NCBI GenBank assembly: GCA_015956445.1
Contig: WIUZ02000018.1
Span: forward strand, 372,001 to 436,000
From: Thelephora terrestris
Taxonomy: Eukaryota > Basidiomycota > Agaricomycetes > Thelephorales > Thelephoraceae
Direction: 5' to 3'
Length of the DNA: 64,000 bases
Below are positions 21,593-33,066 of the stretch, piece by piece (the stretch's first letter is position 1; each line of letters starts with the position of its first letter). The translations under genes were made by a program, and so were the position numbers. The notes under the pieces were generated by a model. It was not told where the DNA came from. It made no database searches and worked only from the letters and a program-made list of their open reading frames with translations.

Positions 21593-22264
21593 TCAAGGTG
21601 CTGGTCCATCAGCGAGTCCTGGCGGGGGATGGCGGTCCTTCATGTCCTTCAGCACTGAGAGAGATGCGGGTGAGTTAAATGTCGTTCATGGAATGGTGAC
21701 TGGACTGTGCTCACCTTCCCTCGTCAAAGTTGTGCGCTTCCATTCCCACTCCCCGGAAATGCCCTCCGGTGTGTAATATTTGCTCAGTTCCTCGAGCAGC
21801 GCACGCTCCGCACCCCTCCTCTCCCGTTCTATCATGACCTTTTTGTTCGAGCTCCCTGATGCTGACTTGTCCTTTTGCGTTGTGAGCCGGGGAAGTTGGG
21901 ACAGCGCTTCCCGGACTGTCGGGATATACTCTGCCACGTCTAGATTTTGACCAACAGTGTTAGGTGCGTCATTCTGGTTTCTGAGGAATGCATTTACCGG
22001 ACAGAGCTTGCTGGAGGGTCGGCTTTCTCTTCAACCCTTTCCATCTCTTTACTAGGTTGCATAATTCATCGCTATCCTTTTGCGCCCTCTTGCGGGTCTC
22101 GCGAACTCTCCCTTTACCATTTGGAAGCCTGGTTCGCTTGGGCACTTGGCACTGGATGACTCATCGGTTATCTGAGAGATATGAGAGCAGTGAAAGTGGC
22201 TTACCTGGTCATCCACTTCCACAGTTCCGGTTTGATCACGTTCGTTTGAGCTGTTGTTGTCCAT
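21593..22264 (-). CDS. small basic protein with bHLH-like segments
   Basis: Exons 22205-22264, 21998-22151, 21715-21939 and 21593-21654 give 166 residues with all phases matching. After an acidic start (MDNNSSNERDQTGTVEVDDQ) comes a basic stretch RVRETRKRAQ followed by helix-like DSDELCNLVKRW, a short loop and LQQALSDVAEYI. A second, similar arrangement follows: KKVMIERERRGAERALLEEL, a loop with WEWKRTTLTRE, then VLKDMK. Both resemble basic helix-loop-helix units, so a transcription regulator is possible, but the match is weak. Alternative splicing at the first acceptor gives frames that stop early, which supports this model. Confidence 0.5.
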
Positions 22265-23044
22265 GAATGGCTGTAGAGGTGGGTGGGGAGCGGAGTTATG
22301 ATGAGCGTTGGGTAAACGATGTTGGGCAGGTGAGGATACAACCTTCCTCTAACCCTCCGAGGCTTATATACTTCTCAGTGACGCAAGACAGGGTGATTCT
22401 TTTTGTTGTTAAATGCACCCGTTTGGTCGAGGATTTGTGCCCCTTAGTACTACTACATCAACATTTCAGACGGTAGCGTTTGGGCACCCCAGAAGTGCAA
22501 AAGCCAATCGGACTGTTTTCCTTTGGCTCGTTCGGCGCATTTGCTTTTCGGTTGGACGTGTGGACCGTGGGTGCGCCCATGGGGTGTTGTCCACTCTTTT
22601 TTTTTTTCAGAACTCTTTGACTTTCTTTCACTACAGATCATCTATCATTGAAAAGGCCTGACGATGGCGACGGTTGCGTAGCACCCCCGGGTCCGTGGCT
22701 GCCCATGGCAAACCTCCACGGTCGAGACGGGAATCAAAGAGGGGGAGGTAAAAAATCAAAATTTTGCTCGTGTGCCCCACAGGCCATGGCTTGGGTGAAT
22801 TCAATTGACAAAAGTCCATCATTTGCACTAGCGTGGGCGTTCGGACAAAGGAGAACACGAGGGTGGTGATCAGTCAGCGGTGTAACAAAAGGAAATTCTC
22901 GAGAATCGCGAGGGGGGAACGAGGTCACGGCCGTGCATGTACCATGTGTGGCAAGCCCCTGCACGGACTTTTTCTTTCAGGGTCATCGGTCTGGCCCGTC
23001 GGCGTCACCGCGCGCTGGATTGGCATACATAAGCGAATTTTACT
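22265..23044. other. no supported gene
   Basis: Upstream region of the bHLH-like gene and a T-run near 22600. No frame with motifs was seen. Confidence 0.4.
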
Positions 23045-23650
23045 GATGGGCGATCCTTGAAACACGGTTTTGATGGAGCCTCGGGCGGATTTCCCTGAGC
23101 CAAACCTCTAGTCCCTACTCTGATCACCGTCCTGAGACCCTTCCAAAGGAAAAAATTAACTCTCGGCTGCTGCCCAAATAGCCGGTATAATGAGCTACCA
23201 GTTGTTTCCGATTGCCTAGATGAGAGGGCCACGGGTCGATGGAGAGGGAGAATAAATCCTCACCACTGAGTCGGCGCATAATCGAACCTCAGCTTGTTCA
23301 CCCCCTTCCACAACTCTGGCACCTGTGTTCCACTTGGGAAAAATGGTCTCGCGACCACCGCAAGACAGGAATGCGCTCGTCCCCCAAGATTTGAACCGTG
23401 GTTGGTCGCTCCTGGAAATGGTGGAGACATCGAAGCTACAAAGAGGAGGCTTTGGAACAGACGAGAACCAGGTACTTCAGGATTACGAAAGAATTCTGAT
23501 TTGGATCGTATAACTCGTTGTCACCACATCCACAGTGTACACGTTCCTCGTCGATGCAATCTCCATGTTCACTGTGGATCGTGATCGTGAAAGCGTATCT
23601 GAGCGAGGGCAAAGCTAGAAGCATATCACCTGCGGGGTACACTCCTCATC
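23045..23650 (-). repeat. dispersed repeat copy B (partner of 4718-5312)
   Basis: Inverted partner of copy A, about 600 bp. It has no flanking DUF4246 coding part beyond the last exon, so it is a shorter fragment than copy A. Confidence 0.8.
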
Positions 23651-24083
23651 TTCAATGTGGGTAATCAGCACTTCGGTACTCAGTGTGCTCCCCCTCCTCT
23701 TTCATGACCGATCAGAAAGGGGTTTCATCCGTAATTTTTGACCAGCTCTGTGTCTGGTAAAGGAAACCGAATGCCGTTTTGAGTCGGTTTAGATCGCTGG
23801 TGCTCGAGCGTAACGGAAGAAGGCGAAAAAGGATACCGATGCACCTCAGTGGGCAGGTAGAAGGGTCGAATCACTCATGTGTACCGACAGATCTTGCTAC
23901 GTCTTGTATTGAACGAAAGACAGCAAGCTGAGTGGGTTCCGCAGTGGGAGCGTAAGGATAAAACAAAAGTACAAGGCGCATATAACGAAGCGGAAGGGAG
24001 CGCAAGTAATTCAAGGGGACTGATTTGAACGAAAAAAGGCAGGGGCTGAGCTCACCGAACACAGCGATAGTAAAAAATGTGCC
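23651..24083. other. no supported gene
   Basis: About 430 bp between the repeat copy and the pheromone-like pseudogene. No motif was seen. Confidence 0.35.
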
Positions 24084-24238
24084 TCAAACAATGACGCAGT
24101 TGTAGCTGGGGCCACTGGTGGTGTCCGTGTCTACGGGATAATCCTGTTTCTCAGCCCTGGAGTTGGTGGGGGTAGCGAACCCGTCGAAGGCGGTGAAGAA
24201 TCCACAGCCGAGAAGAAATAGCTCGCGAAGGAATCCAT
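24084..24238 (-). pseudogene. decayed a-factor-type pheromone precursor (CaaX end CVIV)
   Basis: The minus strand starts ATG with MDSFASYFFSAVDS and ends EKQDYPVDTDT...SYNCVIV-stop, but the two halves are in different frames, offset by one base near 24195. The intact precursors at 45.5 and 47.2 kb begin MDSFF...VDSFFT and share E[HY]QDVPV before a CaaX end. The EKQDYPV and CVIV here align with them, so this is a relative rather than chance. A TATA-like tatattatttaa lies about 100 bp upstream. It could be a true pseudogene or a base-call error. Confidence 0.55.
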
Positions 24239-25653
24239 TTCAGAAGAGGTCGGCGTACGTTGCGGAGAGTTGGGGAGAAGAGAATAGTGGGTTGGGTCTT
24301 TTGATAACTCGCTCCGTTTCTGACCCTCGTCTTAAATAATATATCGTGGAGAACGATTGGCTCTCTCGCTCGCCGTGTTTGACCGTGGCGAATTTGAGAG
24401 GGCTCAGGACAATATGCAGAGATTTTCTTTCGCATACCTAGGAAATTTCTCAGTCTCCACCTGGACATGGAGCTGCGCGTGATTAGCATTCACTGGCCAG
24501 GGTCGAACGAAGCCCACAAGGTGATCACGGACCCTGCGCGGCGATCTTCTCACCGATACATCGTGATAGCGCCTGTAGAGGAGGCTATCTTCAGATGTAG
24601 CTATTTGACCGATTTGCAGTTCTGACCGATTTTTTAGCTGCAGTGTACTGGTGTGCGGATGGCAGCGATATGAGTACGCCACTGCTAGAGTGTCACGAAG
24701 GATGGCGCTTCTCCGCCTTTGGCAAACGGTTGCCATATCTGCGGTGCGGGCTAAAAGCAAAACGATTGGTGGTATGACGAAATTCGGAGCTGGTCCGCGG
24801 TTATGTTAGGGATTCTTGCTGCGTCTTAGGATGGCGGTCGAGGGTTTCCGGACGCCGTGGTCGGGGGAACTCGCGAATTTCAATCCTGGGCACTCCCCGG
24901 GCTCATCGCCTTCGAGGTCGCTCTCAGACGGTTAGTCGTGGCTCTAGGTTCAAGGAAGGGCTCCGAGCTCGAGAACCCTCCGTCGATATTGTTCAGTTTT
25001 TCCTTCGTGAAAGGTGGTCAGAACGCGACAGTTACAGAACAATGGCCGGGCTGGACCAGCTTACCAGTCAGAACTTGAGTAACCGTCGTGAGTCTAGGAT
25101 TCTGTAGGTGAGGGACTTGATCTATCCTGCTGGGAAGAATGAAAAACAATGACCTGGTGGACCCGTCCAGAGAACAGAGAAGTGTAAGCCAGTTCGGCCG
25201 TAGTGCCAGAGGGAATTTTTTGGTTCATAAGCGACCAGACGTACTACCCGGACCCCTGACAATATTTTCCCCGCCATGTTCACAGTCTGCGTGAAAACGG
25301 CTCGACCGTAGTTCACCTGACCCGACGACCCATGGGTAGTATCTTCAACCTTGCAACCTGCCTGCTTGGGGTCAATGACTCGACCAGTTTCTTTTGGAAT
25401 TGACTCGGACTGCTCTCCTGTTTAGTCCGCACAAAATGCTAGGGTTCGGAACAACCAAAGGTTATATTAGCGCCTCAGCCCCCATTTAAGGGAGATATTG
25501 AGAGACTGTGAACTACGTTATGTACCATAGCAGATACTGCATTGAATTCCAGGACCGCATCCCTACGTGAGTACCATCTCATCACACGTAGAACTCCACC
25601 CATCTCGTACTCAACCAGTCATCCCAGTTCGAGCGCCCACTGGGGCCGAGGCG
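24239..25653. other. no supported gene
   Basis: Apart from the upstream sequence of the pheromone-like pseudogene I see no gene. Open frames on the minus strand at 24404-24760 and 25122-25316 have no motifs. I looked here for an STE3-type receptor and found none. Confidence 0.4.
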
Positions 25654-28454
25654 TCACCACAGGTACCTTGGCGGAATGTCCTTGGTTTCCCAGTTGGCGT
25701 GACTAGGGCATTTGAGGTATGCGGCGGTCTCGAAGTTACCACGGATCTTAACACCAGTTGCGGGCCTTCCGCAATCCGAGAACATCGTGCCTTCGCACAC
25801 CCGTTCGATTGAGTTCTCAGACGCCCACTTGGCATACCTCACCACCTGAGAATCTGTGGAGCGTTCATCGCTAAGACTACCCGCATCGGAAGACCCATCC
25901 ACATCGGAGGACCCAGCTTCACTGCCATCCGCGTCAGAAGACTCAGCTTCACTGCCATCCGCATCGGAGGGCTCAGCTTCACTGCCATCCGCATCGGAGG
26001 GCTCCGCTTCACTACTACCCGCGCCCGAGCACTCCAGCGCTTCACTACCATCCACATCCGAGGTGTCGCTGTCAGTTTTCGGCGTGACTGTAGAGCTGAG
26101 AGCAGGGGCCGGCCCAATGGCGCGCTGTTTCCCAGTCTCACGGGATTTTCCGAGACCTGAGCCGGAGGCGATGGGCGTCGGAAGAACCTTTCTTGCCAGT
26201 GTGCCGTAAACTAAGCTGAGGGTTGTGGGGAAAAATGGCGCTCCTCCAGAAGCCATTCTTTGGATGTGGTCCGTTAGTGACTTTGGGTCCTGCCCGGTGA
26301 AGTTTTTGTGGAAGAATTCAATTTCAAAATCCAAGACCTCCTTGTGACTGAGGGAGCCCCAAATATTAATGCAAACGGTCAGGAGCAAGTATTGGATACC
26401 CACCTTGCAGCAAATGAAGTAAACAATTCTTGAGTGATGTTGGAAGTCGTGAGTTTAGATCGGAAGTCCTTCAGTGCGTCCTCCTTGATGATTTTGATTC
26501 CAAGCTCTCGGCACATCAGGACTAACCGTGATACACTCATAGGAAATGCCTACTGCTATTGCCAGAGAATACATTGAGCGGGGAGAACACAATTGTTGCC
26601 GTTGGGCTTTGGTATCCACCACTAGATCACCGTCACAGACCGAAGTCTGGAGGGGTGCAAAGCTCATCTCGTTCGTGTAAGCATAGGAAAAGAGTGACAT
26701 CCACCTTACACGCGTGTCAGTCACTTGTCGCAGAGATGGCTGGAGATAGCCTACGTTTTCCATGCCCCTGAGATTAGCACCACCACTTCGTGACTTTCAG
26801 CGGTGCTGGCGGCTTCGGTCCGATATTTTCTAGGCAGGATGTGAGATCATCGTGCCTTGGGGTCTACCGTCTGTACTCGTACATGTCTTTCTTTTCGTCG
26901 TGCGGTACTTCTGGAGGTACCCCATCCCAATGCTCATAATCATCGCCCAGTCCATCTGCCAGGCAGATGGCTTGGGATCCTATCCCTGCAGTTTCTTCGT
27001 CGAATGTTAGAGTGGAGCAACTGAAAGGATAACTCCAACCCACGTGTCGTGATTGCGGGTCCCCATTCTTCGATCACAATGCTCGAGACAAACAGCGGCT
27101 TCGGATCCAATGGTGAATTGTTTCGTAGCGAATTGTATGCGTAAAACTGAACGTCAATGAAAGTTCCGGTAGAGATTGACTTGAGGAGGGCAAGCTTCAC
27201 CCTATGCCAATTTGGAAATAGGGTAAATTCTACAGAGGAAGCGGATTTGGGTTCCGACACAGGCAGATCGAGCGGTCCAGTCAGACCGTTCCAGATCATG
27301 GAAAGAGCATCCGCTGCGCGTCCTAATTGTGACTGGGATAGAGAAGCGATTTTTTCCAGAAGTTGTTTCAGTGTGTCGTCAGCGCCCGTTTCCGATTCCC
27401 CCTTCATCTTGCTAACTAGTTGCGAGACTTTCACCGACAGCATCTCCGGAAAGCTGTGTTATGAAGATGACGGCTTAAGCCCTTATGGGTCGATCGGGCG
27501 ATGAAGCAACTCACGAAAGGGAGAAACTGGAAAAGACTTCATCCACGATATTGCAGTTTGACAAATTCTTGTAGATGTGTTTCCTGGCCCGTTCTTTAAG
27601 GCTTGGGATGTCATACTGAAGCCGATGGGTCAACGAACGCAAAAACACGAGCAAAGCTTGTTACCTTGTCCGCAAGCCGGTAAATCGATTTGGCAGATGG
27701 AGGGATTGGACTCGTCATATTCTGACCCCCAGCCCTTGCATCTTCTGGGGGTTTATGACGTGAGTCTGAACTCAAGGGGGCGAATGTTATCTCGCCGGTG
27801 TATAGAAAATAGATCATTGCCCCAAAGCTATGTAGGTCAGTCGGGTGTGGAAACAATTGGCGGCAGCCATTGCGTACGTTGATGCTGCCATGTCATGGAT
27901 TATGGCAACTTTCCCCATCCTTTCCGATTCTTTGTTAGGGCTGCAGCAAAGATTAGCTGAGATATTGGATTGTTTAATGAATTCCTGAGCTCACTCGTGG
28001 CCATGCCCAACCTCACCTACATCTTCGGATAACCGGGGCGGGGTTCCAGGCGCGGTAGTCAAACGAGTTTGAGAGTCCAAACCCTGAGGAGATTGCACCG
28101 GCTCTTCATCGTCTTCAAGGTCACTATCAGAGAAGTAGTCGTAGTCCTCAGTGTAGGGGTTGAGGTCGGAGGGGAATACATCGTTAATGTTCTTTGTTTG
28201 TCCTTCAGAAAATCCATCCGAAAACACTTTGAAGCTGTAGTATCAGATCCGTGACACAGGAGAGGCTCCCATAGCTTACACGTGGAAAAATAAGGAACTG
28301 TTTGCAGAACGTGACCGTTGCAATACAACGACCGAGGCGAACCGACACGCCCTGAGGCCTCTCGACTGGCAAAAACATAGAATTTGGTATCAACGAAGGT
28401 TCCAGAAGCAATTGAGCCTTTCAGAGCATCCAGTAAACACTGTGGGGGATTCAT
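25654..28454 (-). CDS. double-BTB protein, gene 1 of the array, acidic repeat C-terminus
   Basis: Starts MNPPQCLLDALKGSIASGTF. BTB domain 1 includes FVDTKFYVFASRE, FSDGFSEGQ, an acidic insert SDSDLEDDEEP, FGAMIYFLYTGEITFAPL and IYRLADK. A second BTB-like domain follows: FIDVQFYAYNS, SSIVIEEWGPAITT, CLADGLGDDYEHWDG, FLSYAYTNEMSFAPLQ. BTB domains mediate protein-protein contacts, often to cullin-3 ligases. Many short introns interrupt it; those I could check agree in phase with genes 2 and 3, but the exact model of the middle is less sure. Its C-terminus differs from its sisters: a DGSEAEPSDA repeat, then a short Cys-containing tail ending at 25654. Domain 2 has an extra intron that gene 2 lacks. 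Confidence 0.65.
25881..26065 (-). repeat. 30-bp coding minisatellite (10-residue acidic repeat)
   Basis: About five to six near-identical 30-bp units encode DGSEAEPSDA-like repeats in BTB gene 1. The units closest to the middle are identical over the full period, which indicates recent slippage. Confidence 0.8.
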
Positions 28455-29009
28455 CTTTGGTCGATTCAAGGTCAGGTTCTCCCGTTACTCAAGTGTGGCT
28501 GAGCGTTGCGTACATTCAGAGTAATTTCTGTCGGCCGCCAGTACCCAGGCTGAAAACAGGGTGCGAATTCCCCTTGAAGACTGACACAAAAGAAACCCGC
28601 CGCCAGGTCACTCGGCTATGGCAAGCCTCGGGTGACAGGCGCTGCCAAGAAAGGCCCCCACGCTTTTGATCCGCTCAATGCGGCTCATCTGATAACTTAT
28701 ACATAAGTGCTCTTTGTCCGATGCCAGCCCGCCTCTGTCCCGCTAGTTCCCCGTTGTGCAGCCATAGCGTTTGTGACCTGAGGTGTTTGACCGACTCGGA
28801 CGAACCACCCGTCCAGCGTCGTCTGCCGGCATTTCGCATCGGCTTTCGTGTGATCTCATCTTGCGCCCCCACCTTTCGGCCATTATGGATCCATCTTCTG
28901 CCCGCCTGATCCAATCCCGACCCCCTGATACCCCCGTGGACCACCAAAGTTGCCCTCACACACATACGATAAGTGTACATATGGACCTGAACGGCTACAA
29001 AAATATGAC
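28455..29009. other. upstream region of BTB gene 1
   Basis: No supported gene. It contains copy 2 of the 52-bp repeat at 28874-28927. Confidence 0.45.
28874..28927 (-). repeat. about 52-bp dispersed repeat, copy 2
   Basis: Inverted partner of 6013-6064, with a small insertion (gatcc) inside an otherwise near-identical block. Confidence 0.7.
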
Positions 29010-29250
29010 TCTATACGCACAATGAACCAAGCCTCTTGTGCCTGTAGTGTCGCATAACGGGCATTTTATATAGGGTCGGCCTTTTTTACCACTCCTCGGC
29101 GGGCATCGGGGACAGCGTAGACCCCTTCCAGTCTCTCCTGTTCGCCGCATTGCCAACACTCCAAAAATACAGCGTGGCCAGCGAGGGTCAGCGGGACAGG
29201 CTCAGGAATGGGAGCAGGAGGTTGGTGACTAGAAGAAAAGGAGCCGCTGG
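29010..29250 (-). pseudogene. C-terminal fragment of a BTB-array gene
   Basis: The minus strand reads LECWQCGEQERLEGVY, then in another frame CPRCPPRSGKKGRP and CPLCDTTG. This matches the C-terminal Cys-rich module of genes 2 and 3 (LECTRCGTYSRL, CPICPERS, KKGRPRMKC). Only the last exon part survives and it is frameshifted. It ends abruptly at about 29325, where sequence shared with the flank of gene 3 begins, so a recombination breakpoint lies there. Confidence 0.65.
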
Positions 29251-29324
29251 AGGTGGGGCTCGAACGTTCGGACGGCAGGTCTAACGGGCTCAACGACAGT
29301 TCAGTTTCGGGAGGTTTTCTATGG

Positions 29325-29626
29325 ACTATCGGCGAGTCCATCATCTGGGCGCGCAATTTGGAAGTCTATCTCTACGCGAGGTCCGGATTGCTCTGCCATT
29401 CCCGGACACGAAAGGTGGAGTCGTCATGAGGCCAAGATCCCCCTTTGTAACTTTGGTCTTGTATCACTGTAACCTGTTCTCTTTGTGGTGATGCACTGTC
29501 CAACTGGTGCTCCGCCTGTATCTCTTATTCTTACAGTCCTAGGCTAATCTCGATCCCACGTCTCCAGGGATACGCGAAGCGGAGATTTCAACAAACCGCA
29601 TAGAACATTTTCGTGGAGTAAACGAG
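29325..29626. repeat. 3' flank unit duplicated at 32766-33066
   Basis: About 300 bp downstream of BTB gene 2 match the DNA downstream of BTB gene 3, for example gcgagtccatcatctgggcg and ttgctctgcca. This marks the tandem duplication that made genes 2 and 3. Confidence 0.85.
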
Positions 29627-32290
29627 CTACACGAATTTTACCCTACACTTACTATTGGCACAATCCACCCTATACACCACTGGTGTGACGTTGCATAACT
29701 GACACTTCATGCGGGGCCGCCCTTTCTTGGCGCTTCTTTCCGGACATATGGGACAACGCATGTCCTCGTAAACGTTTTCCAATATTGAATATGTTCCGCA
29801 CCTTGTACACTCCAGCCATGCGACTTGGGCGGCAGTTCCAGAGGGTCTAGGAGTAGGGGCGGTTTGCGAGCTAGAAGGTAATGTAACGGTGGGGGTGGAG
29901 GCTGGAGGTGGGTTGACGTGGGAGGCGGGATTTATCGTGCGTTCGCTTCCAGGAGGATCCCTGAGACCGAAGCCAGAGGCAACGGGCTGGACGAACACTT
30001 TTTCAACCAGTTTGTCATAAACCAAGCTCAGCGTTGTGGAAAGGAATGGAGCTCCTCCATAGGCCATTCTTTGGATGTGTTCCATTAACAACTTCGGATT
30101 CTTCTCAGTGAAATTGCTGTGGAGGAACTCGATCTCTATATCCATCACCACTGTATGACTGAAAGAAGCTCAGGTGGGAAAAACAGTCAACGGAAGTGTC
30201 TCGCTAGACTCGTACCTTGCAGCGAATGAGGTAAAGAGTTCTTGTGCGATGTTTGAAGGTGAGAGTTTGGATTTGATGTCTTTCAGCGCGTGCTCCTTGA
30301 TATTTTCGATCCCCAGCTTTTCGACTCGTTAAGATTAAGAACGATGAACTCATAGGAAATACCCACCGACGCTGCCAGGGAATACATTGAACGAGGAGAA
30401 CACGACTGGTGTCGTTGCATCTTCGCATCCGCTGCTGGGTCGCCGTCACGAGTCGAATCCTGCAGGGGTGCGAAGGTCATCTCATTTGTGTAAGCACAGG
30501 AAAGGAGCGAAGTCCATCTGCAACGGATCAGCCACTTGTCATGTGGAAGACAGGAATTAACCTACGTTCTCCATGCGCCTGACATTAGCACAACTACTTC
30601 ACGACTTCCTGTGGTGGCGGCAGCTTCGGTGCGGTATTTTCTAAACAGGACATGAGATTTTCTAACATCAGAATCCCACAGACCTGACACGTACATGACT
30701 ATCTTGTCTTTAAGTGACGTTTCTGGAAGCTTGCCATACCAACATTCATAGTCATCAGTTAATCCGTCCGTCAGGCACGCGGCTTGAGAATCTGCCCCCG
30801 CTGTTTCTTTGTCGCGTGTCAGCGTTGGAAAAATGAGAGGTGCCACATAACCTACGTGTCGTAATTGCCGCCGCCCATTCTTCGATCACGATACTCGAGG
30901 TAAACAACGGCTTCAAATCGCGCGGTAGCCCGTCGTGAATGGCACTGTATGCGTAAAACTGAACGTCGATGAAGGTTCCTGTGGGAATCGACTTGAGTAG
31001 AGCGAGTTGCACCCTATGCCAATTCGGAGATGGCGTTAATTTCGGGGAGAAAGTGGACTGAGGTTTTGGCGGAGGTAGGTCCAGCGGACCAATCACGCCA
31101 TTCCAGATCATGACGAGAGCATCTGTGGCACGGCCCAATTCCAATGGAGACAAAGAAGCAATCTTATCCCGAAGCTGCCTCCTTGTGTCGCTTTCGGTGC
31201 CCTTGGTTGATTCTTCCTTCATTTTGCTGACAAGTCGCGAGGCTTGTACTGACAGTATCTCGGGGAATCTGTGTTGTGATAATGAGAATTTGTAGATTGT
31301 TCTAGCTTGAGAGCAACTTACGAAAGGGAGAAACTGGAAAATACCTCGTCTACTATATCGCAGTATTCCAGGTTTTCATGGATGAAGGTCTTAGCCCGCT
31401 CTTTGAGAGTCGGTATATCATACTAATGCCGGTGAGCTCAGTGGTCGCCAAGCACAGGTAAGGCATATCACCTTATCTGCGAGACGGTAGATCGATTTGG
31501 CTGATGGGGATGGTGGCTTCGCCGCATTCCAATCCCCGGATCTTGCCCCCGCATGGAGTTCGTGACGTGGGTCCGAACTAAATGGGGCGAAAATCACCTC
31601 GCCGGTGTACAAGTAGTACATCATAGCCTCGAAGCTGTGGTAGCTTATTCAGATAGGAAGTCCATCGGCGGCGGGCCTTGCGTACGTTACTGCTGCCATG
31701 TCACGGATGATTGCAACCCTTCCCATCCGCACTGAACCGTTTTCATGTCTACAGTGAGATGGTCAGCGGGAAATGGACGATTTGGCGAAGTCCGGAGCTC
31801 ACGTGTGATGGCTTTCAACCGAGTCGCACATATCTCGCGAGGGCCGGGGCGGATTTGCAGCCGGAGAAGTCTCCGAGTGTAAATCTTGAGTACCGAGTGG
31901 CAGCTCTGGTTTGCCATCTTCAGCGGGTTCTTCCCCCTCCTCTTCGTCTTCAAGGTCGCTGTCGGATAGATAGTCATAGTAGTCGATGTAAGGGAAGGAG
32001 TCGGAAGGGAATTCTTCATCGATGTTCCTAGTCTGTCCTTCCAAGAATCCATCTGAGAACACTTTGAGACCATATTGTCAGTTGCGCAGCATCGTCGAAG
32101 GCTTTCGTCACTCACGTGTGGAAAAATAAGGAACTGTGTTCAGAACATGGCCGCTACAGTACAGTGATCGAGGTGAGGTGACACGCCCAGAAGCTCCTCT
32201 ATGAGAGAATACATGGAACTTTGTGTCAATAAAGGTTCCGGAAGCAATGGATTCGTTGAGAGCGTCCAGCAGAAACTGTGGCTCGACCAT
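29627..32290 (-). CDS. double-BTB protein with C-terminal Cys-rich module, gene 2
   Basis: First six exons: 32116-32290, 31803-32061, 31686-31748, 31472-31634, 31322-31422 and 30856-31268. Later exons follow, the last being about 29627-30181. BTB 1: FIDTKFHVFSHRGASGR, FSDGFLEGQ, acidic insert, FEAMMYYLYTGEVIFAPF, YDIPTLKERAK. BTB 2: TFIDVQFYAYSAI, ACLTDGLTDDYECW, LLSCAYTNEMTFAPLQ, DIEIEFLHSNFTE. A Ser/Pro/Thr linker leads to a putative zinc-binding end with CTRC, CPIC, CQLC and CANSKC. The long middle (30160-30856) has several introns whose limits I did not fully fix. This is the complete architecture of the array. Confidence 0.7.
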
Positions 32291-32765
32291 GTTGCGTTCT
32301 TTCGGGGTTCGACTCGAAGTCAAAGTGTGGCTGGGTGATCCGCGTCTACTTGGTCCGTCGGCCCAGCATCGGCCCGGCCTATTTGCTTTTTGTTCAAACT
32401 TTATCATTTGCAATGATAGTCTAGGGCGAGTCTTGGGTCCCGTCATCAAGCGTCATGATCACCCCGGCATCGCGATATGTGCACTGACATCCAGCAGTTT
32501 GCGAGCCCACCTGATTCGTTCAATTTCCGGTTGTCAAAGTCGTCAGTGGTATGCTTTGGAAAACGGTCCATCGGTTCGAAAACAGTTGTAACACCCGGGC
32601 TTATATCTGGCGTTCATACACTCAGTCCTCGCACGGAACAACAATATTTTCCATGGACACATGCCGCGCGCTCTAGAATACACCTAATCCCCCCGGCGCA
32701 ATGGATTGGATGTGTCGGTTGTCCCGGGCCTCGGAGCTCCAGATGTATCACTCCAAATTTAATCA

Positions 32766-33066
32766 CTATCGGCGAGTCCATCATCTGGGCGCACAATTTG
32801 GAAGTCTATCTCTACGCGAGGTCCGGATTGCTCTGCCAGTCCCGGACACGAAAGGTGGAGTCGTCAGGAGGCCAAGATCCCCTTTTGTAAATTTGGTCTT
32901 GTATCACTGTAACCTGTTCTCTTTGTGATGATGCCCTGTCCAACTGGTGCTCCGCCTGTATCTCTTATTCTTACATTCCTAGGCTAATCTCGATCCCACA
33001 TCTCCAGAGATACACGAAGCGGTGATTTCAACAAACCGCATAGAACATTTTCGCGGAGTAAACAAG
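32766..33066. repeat. 3' flank unit (partner of 29325-29626)
   Basis: The second copy of the flank duplication, between gene 2's upstream region and gene 3's stop. Differences from the first copy are few and scattered. Confidence 0.85.

Noticed and set aside
24404-24760. STE3 or other receptor in the DNA around the pheromone-like pseudogene
   Set aside because: No receptor motif was found in any frame between 23.7 and 25.6 kb.
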